A stretch of DNA of 64,000 bases from Actinomycetota bacterium (GTDB lineage Bacteria > Actinomycetota > Actinomycetes > S36-B12 > UBA5976), in the NCBI GenBank assembly GCA_009923495.1, contig RFTJ01000003.1, positions 65,236-129,235 of the forward strand, written 5' to 3'. The stretch's first letter is position 1, and every line of letters starts with the position of its first letter. The notes beneath the pieces are model-generated. The model had not been told where the DNA came from. It ran no database searches and saw nothing but the letters and a program-made list of their open reading frames with translations. The translations under genes were made by a program, and so were the position numbers. Below, piece after piece: positions 49,219 through 59,020 of this stretch.

Positions 49219-51440
49219 GGTTTACCTCCAGTAGTAACACTGACCACATAGCCTGAAGGCAGATTTAGTGTTGCATCTTGACTGTTTGCTGGTAACCAGA
49301 CAACTCCATCAACCATTTCATTGGTGATGATTACTGGAGCCGTCGCAGTAACGCCTGCGCAATCCACTGTTGCATAATCTCCATCGGTCAATCCAAGTCG
49401 TGTTGCCGTATTTGCACTTACTCGAATGACTGCAACTCTTGATGTAGCTGCTAAATATGGTTCACCATCTTGCAAAGTGCCGTTGTCCAGAAGGTGGCGC
49501 CAAGAACTTAACTCAACCTGCCCATCTTCTAGTACTGGAGCAGCTACCGCGGTGCCGGAAAGCACCGGCTTGTTGGCGGTGTCCCAGAAATCTTCGGTGA
49601 GTTCTAGAGACGCAGACATAGCAGTTGCGATTTCTGCCAATACATCCGCGTCGCTTAATAGCCCCTGCTTTGGTGCTACCGCAGTGAAGCTCCGATCGCG
49701 CCCTTCCCAATTTCGGAATGTGCCAGACTTTTCGATGACTGTAGCCACAGGGAAAACGACATCAGCAATTGCCGTAACTTCGCTATGCCTGGTCTCTAGA
49801 GAAACTACAAAGTCAGCGCGTTCAATTGCACCTTCTAAATCTGCAACTAGATCGTGGGCTTCGACTCCAGCGATTACAAGGCCAGTGATGTCGCTACCTA
49901 CTGCGTCGATGATCTCTTCGGTATTGCGGCCGGTAACTGGAAGTAGGCCAGCATCCAATGCCCCGCGATCACCAGCACGGCGCGGAATCCAAGCAAGCTT
50001 TGCACCAGTTGCACTAGTTAATTGCGCAACTGCAGTGAGCAAGCCTGGAATTGTGGCAGCGCGTTCACCGACCAAGATGATACTTCCAGGTTCGGTAAGC
50101 AAGTTAGCGCTGTTTGCTACTGCTGTGGGCTCGGCGTGTGGAGCGGCCGGAATTAATGTTCCATTGACTTTGCCCAGTCCAGCTGTCGCATACGGAGCAA
50201 TCGAATAAACCTTTGTGCCATTCGTCCGAGCTGCCTTGCGTAACCGTAAGAACACAATTGGCGATTCGTCCTCTGGTTCAAAGCCAACCATGAGAACCGC
50301 TGGTGCAACTTCAAGGTCGGCATAGGTAACATCAAGGGTCTTACCTGCAACATAGCTGGCTAAGAATGCCGTCTCTTCATCACTGACTGCGCGTGCGCGG
50401 AAGTCAACGTCGCCGGTGCCTAAAACATTGCGAGCAAATGCCGCGTAAGCCTTTGCATCTTCATGGGTTAGTCGGCCGCCTGTTAACACTCCAGTTTTAG
50501 GTCCGGTCTGTGCCAGGCCAGCGGCGGCGGTTCGGATAGCCTCGGGCCATGAGGCTGGAACTAGGTTGCCGTCCGTATCACGAACAAGGGGTGATGTTAG
50601 TCGACCTTGTATGGCGTATGGAAAGGCAAAGCGACCTTTATCGCAGTTCCATTCTTCGTTAACTTCAGGTGCATCCCAGGCTAATCGGCGCATTACTTGA
50701 CCACGCCGCACATCAGTACGCAGGGCACAACCACTTGCACAGTGTTCGCATGCAGTAGGAGTGCTGACCAAATCAAATGGGCGTGAGCGGAATCGATACT
50801 TCGCACTTGTTAATGCCCCAACCGGGCAAATTTGAATTGTATTGCCAGAGAAGTACGAATCAAATGGCTGATCTTGCGAAATTCCAACCTGCTGCTTAGC
50901 ACCGCGCTCCAATAATTCAATGAACGGGTCGCCTGCAATCTGATCGGCAAAGCGGGTACAACGAGCACAGGAGACGCAGCGCTCACGATCTAATAGCACC
51001 TGAGCGCTGACATTAATTGGCTTGGGAAAGGTTCGTTTAACTCCAGTGAAGCGAGTGTCGCCACGACCACTAGTCATCGCCTGATTTTGCAAGGGACATT
51101 CGCCACCCTTGTCACAAACTGGACAATCAAGTGGATGGTTGATTAGCAGGAACTCCATAACGCCAGCTTGCGCTGCTGCTGCAACTTCACTGGTGTGCTG
51201 AGTTTTGATCACCATGCCTTCAGTCACTGGGACTGCGCAAGATGGTTGTGGTTTTGGTTGACCTTCAATTTCAACTAAGCACATGCGACAAGCAGCAACT
51301 GCGTCAAGTAGCGGATGGTCGCAAAAGCGTGGAATAGCAGTGCCAAGCATTTCGGCCACTCGAATAATTAGAGTTCCTGCTGGAACTTCAACTGTCACAC
51401 CATCTACGGTGCAGGTGACTGTGGATGTGGTGACGGTCAT
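49215..51440 (-). CDS. nuoG: NADH-quinone oxidoreductase subunit G
   Basis: Largest peripheral subunit, 741 residues. The N-terminal 2Fe-2S ferredoxin domain has [19 protein letters not shown] (quoted in part) and PQPSC, followed by the His-Cys3 cluster region [14 protein letters not shown], the [10 protein letters not shown] cluster and a further CEHCASGC cluster (N7-like). The remainder is molybdopterin-oxidoreductase-like, without a cofactor. Overlaps nuoF and nuoH by four bases each. Confidence 0.96.
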   Translation of the reverse strand: MTVTTSTVTCTVDGVTVEVPAGTLIIRVAEMLGTAIPRFCDHPLLDAVAACRMCLVEIEGQPKPQPSCAVPVTEGMVIKTQHTSEVAAAAQAGVMEFLLINHPLDCPVCDKGGECPLQNQAMTSGRGDTRFTGVKRTFPKPINVSAQVLLDRERCVSCARCTRFADQIAGDPFIELLERGAKQQVGISQDQPFDSYFSGNTIQICPVGALTSAKYRFRSRPFDLVSTPTACEHCASGCALRTDVRRGQVMRRLAWDAPEVNEEWNCDKGRFAFPYAIQGRLTSPLVRDTDGNLVPASWPEAIRTAAAGLAQTGPKTGVLTGGRLTHEDAKAYAAFARNVLGTGDVDFRARAVSDEETAFLASYVAGKTLDVTYADLEVAPAVLMVGFEPEDESPIVFLRLRKAARTNGTKVYSIAPYATAGLGKVNGTLIPAAPHAEPTAVANSANLLTEPGSIILVGERAATIPGLLTAVAQLTSATGAKLAWIPRRAGDRGALDAGLLPVTGRNTEEIIDAVGSDITGLVIAGVEAHDLVADLEGAIERADFVVSLETRHSEVTAIADVVFPVATVIEKSGTFRNWEGRDRSFTAVAPKQGLLSDADVLAEIATAMSASLELTEDFWDTANKPVLSGTAVAAPVLEDGQVELSSWRHLLDNGTLQDGEPYLAATSRVAVIRVSANTATRLGLTDGDYATVDCAGVTATAPVIITNEMVDGVVWLPANSQDATLNLPSGYVVSVTTGGKP

Positions 51441-52738
51441 TTACTGGCTCCTGCGAAAACAGTGGCGGCAATCGGATCAAAAGATTCATTTGCCGGTGTG
51501 ATTGTTGCCTGAACAAATTCATCTCGGAAGTACTTGAGCGCAGCGGGGAATGGAGTCGCAGCCGCATCACCTAGTGCACAAAATGACCGACCAGCGATTT
51601 GCGCACACAGCTCAACCAAAGTGTCTAGGTCTGCTTCTGTACCCTGACCTTCTTCTAGTCGATGTAGGACATCGCTGATCCAGTAAGTTCCTTCGCGGCA
51701 GGGTGTGCACTTTCCACATGACTCATGCTTGTAGAACGCTAGCCATCCAGTAACGGCTCTGACTACTGAAGTCGTATCATCAAAAATCATTGGCGTACCG
51801 GTGCCCAGCATTGAACCAGCTGCTGCAATGTCTTCATAAGTAAGTGGGAGATCAAGATGTTCTGGCGTAAGCATTGGAACAGATGAGCCGCCAGGCAGCC
51901 AGAACTTTACACTTCTGCCGTCGCGCACTCCGCCAGCATGTTCAAGTAATTCACGCATGGTGATGCCAAGTGGTGCCTCATAAATTCCTGGCCGGTTCAC
52001 GTGACCAGATACTGCAAAAAGTTTGAAGCCAGGTGACTTTTCGGTACCGAAGGACTTGAACCAATCAACACCGTTATTAAAGATGTATGGAATGTTGGCA
52101 ATTGTCTCGACATTATTGACGCAAGAGGGAGAGGCATACAAACCCGCAACTGCTGGAAATGGCGGTTTAAGTCGGGGTTGTCCTCGTCGACCTTCGAGTG
52201 AATCAAGTAATGCTGTTTCTTCACCGCAAATGTACGCACCTGCTCCTGCGTGCAACACAACATCTAAGTCAAAACCAGATCCCATGATGTTCTTGCCCAA
52301 GTAGCCTGCAATGTACGCTTCGCGAATAGCTGCGTTAACTCGACGAAATACATGTGGCACTTCGCCACGTATGTAGATGAATGCATGATTTGCTCTAATG
52401 GCAAACGCCGAAATGATGATGCCTTCAATGAGTGAATGTGGGTTTGCCATCATTAATGGAATGTCTTTGCACGCACCTGGCTCAGATTCGTCCGCGTTAA
52501 TAACTAAGTAGTGCGGCTTCCCGTCGTTCTGCGGAACAAAACTCCATTTCAAACCAGTTGGGAATCCTGCACCACCACGACCGCGAAGTCCCGAATCCTT
52601 TACTAAAGAAATGATCGCATCCGGATCGGTGGCAAGTGCTTTCTTGAATGCCGTGTAGCCACCATGGCGCATGTAACCAGAAATTGTGTAGGAATCTGGT
52701 TCGTCCCAATGCGCTGAAAGAACAGGAGTCAATGTCAT
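51437..52738 (-). CDS. nuoF: NADH-quinone oxidoreductase subunit F
   Basis: FMN- and NADH-binding subunit, 433 residues. [16 protein letters not shown] (NADH site) near residue 48, [12 protein letters not shown] and [20 protein letters not shown] (FMN), and [11 protein letters not shown] near 340 for cluster N3. Overlaps nuoE by four bases. Confidence 0.98.
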   Translation of the reverse strand: MTLTPVLSAHWDEPDSYTISGYMRHGGYTAFKKALATDPDAIISLVKDSGLRGRGGAGFPTGLKWSFVPQNDGKPHYLVINADESEPGACKDIPLMMANPHSLIEGIIISAFAIRANHAFIYIRGEVPHVFRRVNAAIREAYIAGYLGKNIMGSGFDLDVVLHAGAGAYICGEETALLDSLEGRRGQPRLKPPFPAVAGLYASPSCVNNVETIANIPYIFNNGVDWFKSFGTEKSPGFKLFAVSGHVNRPGIYEAPLGITMRELLEHAGGVRDGRSVKFWLPGGSSVPMLTPEHLDLPLTYEDIAAAGSMLGTGTPMIFDDTTSVVRAVTGWLAFYKHESCGKCTPCREGTYWISDVLHRLEEGQGTEADLDTLVELCAQIAGRSFCALGDAAATPFPAALKYFRDEFVQATITPANESFDPIAATVFAGASK

Positions 52739-53382
52739 GGCTTTACCTCCGGCGCACTTTGGCCAAGTTCTTTAGCGCGCTTTAAGCCAGCCAACATCAA
52801 TTCGTCTGCTTGAACACCTTCGTTCGTGAGACCATCATCGAAACCAGCCAGGAGCAGTTCGTTTTCCTTGAAAGTTGGAATTTTGGGACCACGAGTGCTT
52901 AGCACTTCTTGGCCAGTGCGAAGTTTCTCAACTACATCAACTGCGGTCTCTGGTGTCATATTGTCTAAGAATTCCCAGTTTGCAGTCATAACCGGAGCAT
53001 GAGTACAAGCAGCCTGACATTCAATGCGCTCAAGGGAAATCTTTCCGTCCTCCGTTACCTCATCATTGCCAATTCCGAGGCGCTGACAGAGTTTGTTCCA
53101 AATTTCGTCGCCACCCAAAATGCCACAGCCAGGATTAATACAAACACCAATGTGGTACTCGCCTACTGGTTTCTTGTGATACATCGTGTAAAAAGTTGCC
53201 ACTGCTGATACTTCTGCGGTGGTAAGAGCAAGCTCCTCGGCGCACAGTGCGATTCCATCTGCACTTACATAACCTTCTTCAGCTTGCACCAAATGCAACA
53301 TTGGCAGAAGTGCCGAACGAGCATGAGGGTAACGAGCAATGATTTCACGAGCTCTGCTACGAGTCAGTTCTGAAAGAGACAT
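52735..53382 (-). CDS. nuoE: NADH-quinone oxidoreductase subunit E
   Basis: 24-kDa thioredoxin-like ferredoxin, 215 residues. The 2Fe-2S ligands are in VCINPGC and ECQAACTHAP; ATFYTMYHKKPVGEYHI precedes them. The C-terminal ~40-residue extension (ELLLAGFDDGLTNEGV) is typical for actinobacteria. Confidence 0.96.
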   Translation of the reverse strand: MSLSELTRSRAREIIARYPHARSALLPMLHLVQAEEGYVSADGIALCAEELALTTAEVSAVATFYTMYHKKPVGEYHIGVCINPGCGILGGDEIWNKLCQRLGIGNDEVTEDGKISLERIECQAACTHAPVMTANWEFLDNMTPETAVDVVEKLRTGQEVLSTRGPKIPTFKENELLLAGFDDGLTNEGVQADELMLAGLKRAKELGQSAPEVKP

Positions 53383-54702
53383 TTAGCGGTCCACTCCCCC
53401 CATGACCGGGTCGATTGAAGCAACAGCAGCAATCACATCGGCAATCTGCGACCCTTCACACATCGCTGCCGTCGCCTGTAAGTTGGTGAATGACGGATCG
53501 CGATAGTGCACCCGATACGGCCGAGTTCCACCATCCGAAACTACGTGTACACCAAGTTCGCCACGTGGTGACTCAACCGCTGCGTAAGCCTGTCCAGCTG
53601 GAACATTAAAGCCTTCAGTAACAAGTTTGAAGTGGTGGATTAAGGCTTCCATACTCTCGCCCATGATGTGGCGGATGTGATCAAGTGAATTACCTTGACC
53701 GTCACTACCGATCGATAACTGTGCGGGCCATGCGATTTTTTTGTCCTCAACCATGACTGGTCCTGGCTGTAACCTATCCAAACATTGTTCAACGATGTTG
53801 AGTGACTGCTCCATCTCTTCTAACCGAATCAAGAACCGGCCATAGGCATCTGAAGTGTCTTTCGTAATTACCTCAAATTCGTAATTCTCATATCCGCAAT
53901 ACGGATCTGTCTTTCGAAGGTCTGCTGGCAAACCAGTGGCACGCAAGACTGGCCCAGTGACACCTAACGACATGCAGCCGGCAAGATCGAGGATGCCGAT
54001 TCCGGATGTGCGACCAAGCCAGATTGAATTGTCGACCAGCATGTCAGCTGTATCCTTCATTCGGCGCGGAAGAGCTTTAATTGTTTCACGAATTTTTTCT
54101 TCTGCCCCCGCCGGTAAATCTTGCGCAACACCGCCTGGCCTAATGTAAGCACTGTTCATTCGAAGTCCGGTCACCAGTTCAAACAAGTCAAGAATTGATT
54201 CGCGTTCCCGGAAGCCGAAAATCATTGCAGTCAAGGCACCTAATTCCATGCCGCCCGTTGCCAGAGCAACAAGATGCGAAGAAATGCGGTTTAACTCCAT
54301 CATCATTACTCGAATGACATTTGCCCGATCTGGAATTTGATCTGTTATCCCGAGTAACTTTTCGACCGCCAAACAATAAGCAGTCTCATTGAAGAACGGG
54401 CTCAGATAATCCATACGCGTGACAAAAGTTACACCTTGAGTCCAATGACGGAACTCCATGTTCTTTTCAATTCCCGTGTGTAAGTAACCGATTCCGCAGC
54501 GTGCTTCGGTTACCGTCTCCCCTTCAATTTCTAGGATGAGTCGCAGTACACCGTGTGTTGATGGATGTTGCGGACCCATGTTGACCACTATGCGCTCAGC
54601 TTCACCAGCTGCATTTCCGGTGATGGTGTCCCAGTCCTGACCAGTTACGGTGAATACCCGACCTTCAGTGGTTTCGTAAGAATCTGCATATGTGTCAGTC
54701 AT
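53383..54702 (-). CDS. nuoD: NADH-quinone oxidoreductase subunit D
   Basis: 49-kDa subunit that lines the quinone cavity, 439 residues. [14 protein letters not shown] holds the conserved His near the quinone headgroup; [31 protein letters not shown], and the terminal [12 protein letters not shown] are diagnostic. Directly follows nuoC (shared base 54702) and precedes nuoE with no gap. Confidence 0.98.
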   Translation of the reverse strand: MTDTYADSYETTEGRVFTVTGQDWDTITGNAAGEAERIVVNMGPQHPSTHGVLRLILEIEGETVTEARCGIGYLHTGIEKNMEFRHWTQGVTFVTRMDYLSPFFNETAYCLAVEKLLGITDQIPDRANVIRVMMMELNRISSHLVALATGGMELGALTAMIFGFRERESILDLFELVTGLRMNSAYIRPGGVAQDLPAGAEEKIRETIKALPRRMKDTADMLVDNSIWLGRTSGIGILDLAGCMSLGVTGPVLRATGLPADLRKTDPYCGYENYEFEVITKDTSDAYGRFLIRLEEMEQSLNIVEQCLDRLQPGPVMVEDKKIAWPAQLSIGSDGQGNSLDHIRHIMGESMEALIHHFKLVTEGFNVPAGQAYAAVESPRGELGVHVVSDGGTRPYRVHYRDPSFTNLQATAAMCEGSQIADVIAAVASIDPVMGGVDR

Positions 54703-55397
54703 TAGTTGTAGGACCTCCGCTGATCTGGAGCCGGCACAGTTGCACCTTTGTACTCAACTGGGATTCCACCTAATGGGTAATCTTTGCGTTGTGGGTGACC
54801 CTGCCAATCGTCCGGCATTTGGATTCGAGTTAAGTGCGGGTGTCCGTCAAACACAATCCCAAAGAAGTCAAAAGTTTCTCGCTCGTGCCAGTCGTTTGTT
54901 GGATAAACCGAAACGATTGACGGGATGTGAGGATGGGAATCAGAGGCAACTACTTCAAGACGAAGTCGGCGATTATGCGTAATAGAGCGCAAGTGGTAGA
55001 CAGCATGCAATTCAGCGCCTGTTTGATGCGGGTAATGAACACCACTGACACCAAGACACAACTCGAATCGCAGCCCTGGTTCGTCACGCAAAGTTTGTGC
55101 TACCGCTACTAATTGGGTGGGGTGAACATAGAGCGTCATTTCGTCATTGGCAATCACAACTTTGGCGATTGCTTTTTCGAACGAAGTTCCGAATTGCGGC
55201 AGGGCGGCAACTAATTCGGCATGAATAATGTCAAAGTAACTCCCGAATGGCGGTACACATGGTGCTGGTACCGGAACAACTGAGACTAGACCACCGAAGC
55301 CTGAAGTATCACCAGATCCACTTGCGCCAAACATGCCTTCGCGAACGGTAGTTACCTGCAGCAGCGGCTTACCAGCTTTAACTACATCATCGCTCAT
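54702..55397 (-). CDS. nuoC: NADH-quinone oxidoreductase subunit C
   Basis: 30-kDa subunit, 231 residues. The signature [26 protein letters not shown] appears near residue 160-185 (quoted in part: [12 protein letters not shown]), followed by [21 protein letters not shown]. The first ~55 residues are a low-similarity extension. Overlaps nuoB by four bases. Confidence 0.96.
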   Translation of the reverse strand: MSDDVVKAGKPLLQVTTVREGMFGASGSGDTSGFGGLVSVVPVPAPCVPPFGSYFDIIHAELVAALPQFGTSFEKAIAKVVIANDEMTLYVHPTQLVAVAQTLRDEPGLRFELCLGVSGVHYPHQTGAELHAVYHLRSITHNRRLRLEVVASDSHPHIPSIVSVYPTNDWHERETFDFFGIVFDGHPHLTRIQMPDDWQGHPQRKDYPLGGIPVEYKGATVPAPDQRRSYN

Positions 55398-55948
55398 CGC
55401 ATTAACCCAATCTGGTCTGAAGTTGGAGTTGCCTGCAATGCTTCTGCTTCAAGATCTGCTAGCTGGCGTTTGCGATTTGAGCCCAACTTGGTATCAGAAA
55501 TCTGATCGTGTAATTTCAAAAGGGCATCGATCAACATCTCAGGGCGGGGAGGACAGCCTGGTAGATAAATATCGACGGGAACGATGTGATCGACGCCTTG
55601 GACAATTGCATAATTGTTGAACATGCCACCGGAGGATGCGCAAACACCCATAGCTAGGACCCACTTTGGCGCTGCCATTTGATCATAAATTTGTCGCACT
55701 ACGGGCGCCATTTTTTGGCTAACCCGCCCCGCCACAATCATCAGATCTGCTTGGCGCGGAGATGCGCGAAACACCTCCATGCCAAATCTGGCCAAGTCAT
55801 AACGACCTGCACCTGAGGCCATCATCTCAATGGCACAGCAAGCTAAACCAAAAGTAGCTGGCCAGAGTGAGTTTTTACGCGCATAACCAGCTAGTCCCTC
55901 AACTGTGGTTAAAAGTACGCCACTTGGTAATTTCTCTTCAACGCCCAT
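55394..55948 (-). CDS. nuoB: NADH-quinone oxidoreductase subunit B
   Basis: 20-kDa subunit holding cluster N2, 184 residues. Tandem cysteines in [22 protein letters not shown] and LPGCPPRPE supply the four ligands. The C-terminal ~20 residues are variable. Fifteen bases after nuoA. Confidence 0.97.
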   Translation of the reverse strand: MGVEEKLPSGVLLTTVEGLAGYARKNSLWPATFGLACCAIEMMASGAGRYDLARFGMEVFRASPRQADLMIVAGRVSQKMAPVVRQIYDQMAAPKWVLAMGVCASSGGMFNNYAIVQGVDHIVPVDIYLPGCPPRPEMLIDALLKLHDQISDTKLGSNRKRQLADLEAEALQATPTSDQIGLMR

Positions 55949-55963
55949 CAGGAATTCCTCTAA

Positions 55964-56332
55964 CTAGTCCCACTCGAGTCCACCGCGACGCCAAACAAAT
56001 GCATAAGCAGCTAGGACAGTAAGAATAAAAGTAATCATCTCAGCTAACCCAAAGAGGCCAAGTTTGTCGGCAGCCACTGCCCACGGATACAAGAAAACGA
56101 TCTCAATGTCGAAAATAATGAACAACATTGCTGTCAAGTAATACTTAACAGGAAAGCGACCGCCACCCTCTGGTTGAGGTGTTGGTTGAATTCCACATTC
56201 GTATGCTTCAACTTTTGCTCGGTTGTAGCGCTTTGGTCCCGTGATAGTTGCAACAGCAACTGAGAATGCCGCGAAGCCGAAAGCTAATAGACCTAAGAAG
56301 AATATGGGTAAGTAAACAGCACCTTGGCCCAC
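55964..56332 (-). CDS. nuoA: NADH-quinone oxidoreductase subunit A
   Basis: Three-helix membrane subunit, 122 residues, first gene of nuoA-N. KVEAYECGIQPTPQ contains the conserved Glu/Cys of the quinone-site loop; FPVKYYLTAMLFIIFDIEIVFLYPWA (quoted in part: FDIEIVFLYPWA) is the TM2 signature. GTG start at 56332 with only a weak GGGTG ribosome site. Confidence 0.95.
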   Translation of the reverse strand: MGQGAVYLPIFFLGLLAFGFAAFSVAVATITGPKRYNRAKVEAYECGIQPTPQPEGGGRFPVKYYLTAMLFIIFDIEIVFLYPWAVAADKLGLFGLAEMITFILTVLAAYAFVWRRGGLEWD

Positions 56333-56419
56333 TTGATAGCACCCACTTTCGCGTTTAATTCACGCACGACTTCACTGTTGTTAGTCACAGCCAGTTCGAG
56401 ATGGAAATTTTTAACAAAG

Positions 56420-56433
56420 GCACAACTTTGTGC
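56420..56433. repeat. Palindrome GCACAACTTTGTGC upstream of nuoA
   Basis: Perfect 6-bp dyad with a two-base centre, two bases away from the Rex-like box and about 88 bp upstream of the nuoA start. It may be a second, degenerate operator or a separate site; function unknown. Confidence 0.5.
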
Positions 56434-56435
56434 AT

Positions 56436-56453
56436 TTGTGAAATTTTTCACTA
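56436..56453. promoter_or_regulatory. Rex-like operator upstream of nuoA
   Basis: TTGTGAA-ATTT-TTCACTA, six of seven positions symmetric, matching the redox-sensor Rex box form TTGTGAA-N4-TTCACAA at 12 of 14 half-site bases. Rex is known to repress nuoA-N in Streptomyces when NADH/NAD is high. It lies in the 180-bp gap between the methyltransferase gene and nuoA. The assignment is by motif match only. Confidence 0.6.
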
Positions 56454-56512
56454 GGTCGGTTTTCAGTTTACCGAACTGAGCGAACCTGCACCAATGCACC
56501 CTGGAGTGTCAC

Positions 56513-57223
56513 TTAGGCCACCTGGGTAGATTCTGGTTTCGTTGCTCTATGCAGCGCCACAATCCCACCGGTTAAATTCCGCCACTGGCAGTTACTCCAC
56601 CCTGCACTCAGGATTTGTTCACTAAGTTTCTGCTGATTTGGCCAAGCTCTAATGGATTCGGCAAGGTAAACATAGGCATCTGGATTACTTGAGACTTTGG
56701 TTGCAACAGCGGGCAATGCCTTCATCAGATATTCGAGGTATACCGTTCTAAGCGCTGACCAAGTAGGTTGACTAAATTCGCAAATTACCAAGCGACCACC
56801 TGGTTTGGTCACTCGGTACATCTCGCGTAGCGCAAGATTAACATCATTAACATTTCGCAGGCCGAAAGAAATTGTTGTGGCATCAAAAGTGTTATCTGGG
56901 AAAGGTAAGGCTAGGGCATCACCTTGGACAAAAGTCAGATTTGGAAACCTTTGTTGGCCAACTTCAATCATGCCCTGACTAAAATCACAGGCGATCGGGT
57001 CAGCACCTGCCGCATAAAAGGGTTGAGTACTAGTTCCAGTTCCAGCCGCCAAATCTAGAATCTTTTGGCCGGGTTTAGGGTCCACCGCAGCGACAACTGC
57101 CTTACGCCAACTTCGAGTTTGACCTAGTGACAGTAGGTCATTGGTGACATCATATTTTTTTGCCACCGCGTCAAACATCGCTGCAACTTCGTTGGGGTCT
57201 TTATTTAGGTGCGCTCGGGACAT
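56513..57223 (-). CDS. menG: Demethylmenaquinone methyltransferase
   Basis: SAM-dependent methyltransferase completing menaquinone (UbiE/MenG), 236 residues. SAM motif [12 protein letters not shown] near residue 58 and the UbiE signatures [17 protein letters not shown] and [20 protein letters not shown]. About 180 bp upstream of nuoA on the same strand, and divergent from menF, placing quinone synthesis next to the quinone reductase. Confidence 0.95.
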   Translation of the reverse strand: MSRAHLNKDPNEVAAMFDAVAKKYDVTNDLLSLGQTRSWRKAVVAAVDPKPGQKILDLAAGTGTSTQPFYAAGADPIACDFSQGMIEVGQQRFPNLTFVQGDALALPFPDNTFDATTISFGLRNVNDVNLALREMYRVTKPGGRLVICEFSQPTWSALRTVYLEYLMKALPAVATKVSSNPDAYVYLAESIRAWPNQQKLSEQILSAGWSNCQWRNLTGGIVALHRATKPESTQVA

Positions 57224-57260
57224 GGCTCTAGTCTGTCACTAATTTGCCCTTGCTAATAAC

Positions 57261-57288
57261 TTGGCAGTAACCGTGCTGATGCTAAGAA
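57261..57288 (+). promoter_or_regulatory. Possible menF promoter
   Basis: TTGGCA (57261-57266), a 16-base spacer and TAAGAA (57283-57288). The predicted start falls close to 57296, leaving a leader of about 15 bases before the ATG at 57311 with no ribosome site. Moderate match only. Confidence 0.4.
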
Positions 57289-57310
57289 TGAAAGTTGCGT
57301 TTACGCTTAG

Positions 57311-58582
57311 ATGGCTATGACAACTTTGGCGCTTGTCCCCGATTCTGGTCTGCACGTCAGAACTATTGACATCCCACATATCCAAAATCTATTACAACTG
57401 CTTCCTGCCGATGGCGGTCTTGCTTGGGTTCAAGGTGAGCCTGGTAACCAGGATGGCGCCGTGGGCTGGGGATGTATTGACCGAGTTGAATTCGATGGTC
57501 CAGAACGCTTTAGTCGAGCCCAAAAGTGGTGGAGTACCTGGTGCGAGCAAAGTTTCGGTGACTCGGCAATCGCATTTGCCTCCTTTGCTTTCGCTAGTGA
57601 ACCTGGGCAGTCAGTACTTGTCGTACCTGAGGTAATTGTTCGAAATAGCGCAGGAAAATCAGCTCTTACGGTAATTGCACCAAAAAACGAGATTGAGTAC
57701 CTGGTTGATCAAGCGCTGTCGCAAATTCAGAACGCACAAAAACGCGAGAGAGACATAGGGACTGTTACCTGGCACGAGGGCTCTATTCCAGTTTCTAATT
57801 GGCAAGCAAATGTGGATAAAGCCGTTGTTCGGATTAATCGTGGCGAACTGGACAAAGTTGTATTGGCCCGAGACATCTTTGCGAATTTGAGCCGCTCACT
57901 TGATGTTGGGGAGCTGTTAGTTCGACTCAATAACCGGTTTCCAGACTGTTGGACTTTTGCTGTTGATGGCCTAGTGGGCGCCACTCCAGAGCTGTTAGTC
58001 AGGCGCGCAGGTGAAAGTGTGACTAGCCGAATCTTGGCAGGAACAGTCAGGCGGAGCTCTAATCTGCACCGAGATGATGCATTAGCGGCTTCTCTTTTAG
58101 ATTCAGATAAAGATCAAGCTGAGCACGAGTACGCAGTTCAGTCCGTTCAAGCAGCTCTGGCACCTCACTGCACTGATTTAACCGTTCCAACAGAACCTTT
58201 CATCTTGCAATTGGCAAATGTGCAGCACTTAGCCACTGACATCACCGGCCAACTTGCGGATAATGTGTCGGCGCTGGTTTTGGCAGCCTCCTTGCATCCA
58301 ACGGCTGCCGTCTGTGGCACGCCAACCGAGCGGGCAAGTGCCTTGATTACTGAGTTAGAGGGCATGTCAAGAAATCGATATGCTGGTCCCGTCGGCTGGA
58401 TTACTACCAATGGTGATGGCGAATTGGGAATCGCACTTCGGTGCGCAAACATCGAAGATCGGGAGCAGAAAACTCTCCGCCTGTTCGCTGGCTGTGGAAT
58501 TGTCTCTGGCTCAACTGGCGTATTGGAAGTTGCGGAATCAAATGCAAAATTCAGTGCAATGCGGGATGCCCTGACTCAATAA
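57311..58582 (+). CDS. menF: Isochorismate synthase (menaquinone-specific)
   Basis: First committed step of menaquinone synthesis, chorismate to isochorismate. 423 residues with a C-terminal chorismate-binding domain: LDKVVLARDIF with the catalytic Lys, RILAGTVRR, DKDQAEHEYAV, LHPTAAVCGTP, and MSRNRYAGPVGW with the acidic Mg site region. It could be a salicylate or siderophore synthase in other settings; the flanking ubiE/menG and downstream menDCB favour MenF. Its TAA abuts the convergent neighbour's TAA. Confidence 0.93.
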   Translation: MAMTTLALVPDSGLHVRTIDIPHIQNLLQLLPADGGLAWVQGEPGNQDGAVGWGCIDRVEFDGPERFSRAQKWWSTWCEQSFGDSAIAFASFAFASEPGQSVLVVPEVIVRNSAGKSALTVIAPKNEIEYLVDQALSQIQNAQKRERDIGTVTWHEGSIPVSNWQANVDKAVVRINRGELDKVVLARDIFANLSRSLDVGELLVRLNNRFPDCWTFAVDGLVGATPELLVRRAGESVTSRILAGTVRRSSNLHRDDALAASLLDSDKDQAEHEYAVQSVQAALAPHCTDLTVPTEPFILQLANVQHLATDITGQLADNVSALVLAASLHPTAAVCGTPTERASALITELEGMSRNRYAGPVGWITTNGDGELGIALRCANIEDREQKTLRLFAGCGIVSGSTGVLEVAESNAKFSAMRDALTQ

Positions 58583-58990
58583 TTATTTTTCTTCTTCCAA
58601 GATTCCGATGCTCTTAATAGGCAGCGTAATTACATACAGAATTGCAAAAAGTGTTCCAATAATCACAAAAAGTAATCTGCCTTTGGTTAATTCACCTGGA
58701 GCAACGTATGTCAAGTAAGCCAAACTGAGTGAGACTGCAACCATTACGATCGCCGCCCGACGAAAAGGTTCATCTGGTACCTGTCGTGAAGTTGCCGACA
58801 TGTGAACTGAAAGCGCTACCAAAATCACGCCAAGCATGCGAAATGCCCACTCATTAGTCTCGCTTGATTCCAGAGCGATGAACTCAGCGAAACCTTTTGG
58901 TGAGATCAGGAGCCAAAGAGAATTGATGCCGAATGTAATTGCACCAAAAATCATGACCAAGCGAGAGTATCGATATCTGGAGTTACGCAT
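58583..58990 (-). CDS. Small four-helix membrane protein of unknown function
   Basis: 135 residues from the ATG at 58990 (a TTG two codons upstream is possible). Basic N-terminus (MRNSRYRYSRL), four hydrophobic segments (about 11-28, 46-62, 78-94, 106-124) and an acidic tail (GILEEEK). No ribosome site and no family I recognise. It converges on menF with zero gap. Confidence 0.65.
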   Translation of the reverse strand: MRNSRYRYSRLVMIFGAITFGINSLWLLISPKGFAEFIALESSETNEWAFRMLGVILVALSVHMSATSRQVPDEPFRRAAIVMVAVSLSLAYLTYVAPGELTKGRLLFVIIGTLFAILYVITLPIKSIGILEEEK

Positions 58991-59020
58991 AGCCAAAGTT
59001 TACCGTTGGGCTACCTGGAT

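Noticed and set aside
49426-50208. 260-codon open frame on the plus strand opposite nuoG
   Set aside because: It lies wholly antisense to well-matched NuoG, its Ser/Ala/Thr-rich translation looks like a codon-bias shadow, and it has no ribosome site or domain.
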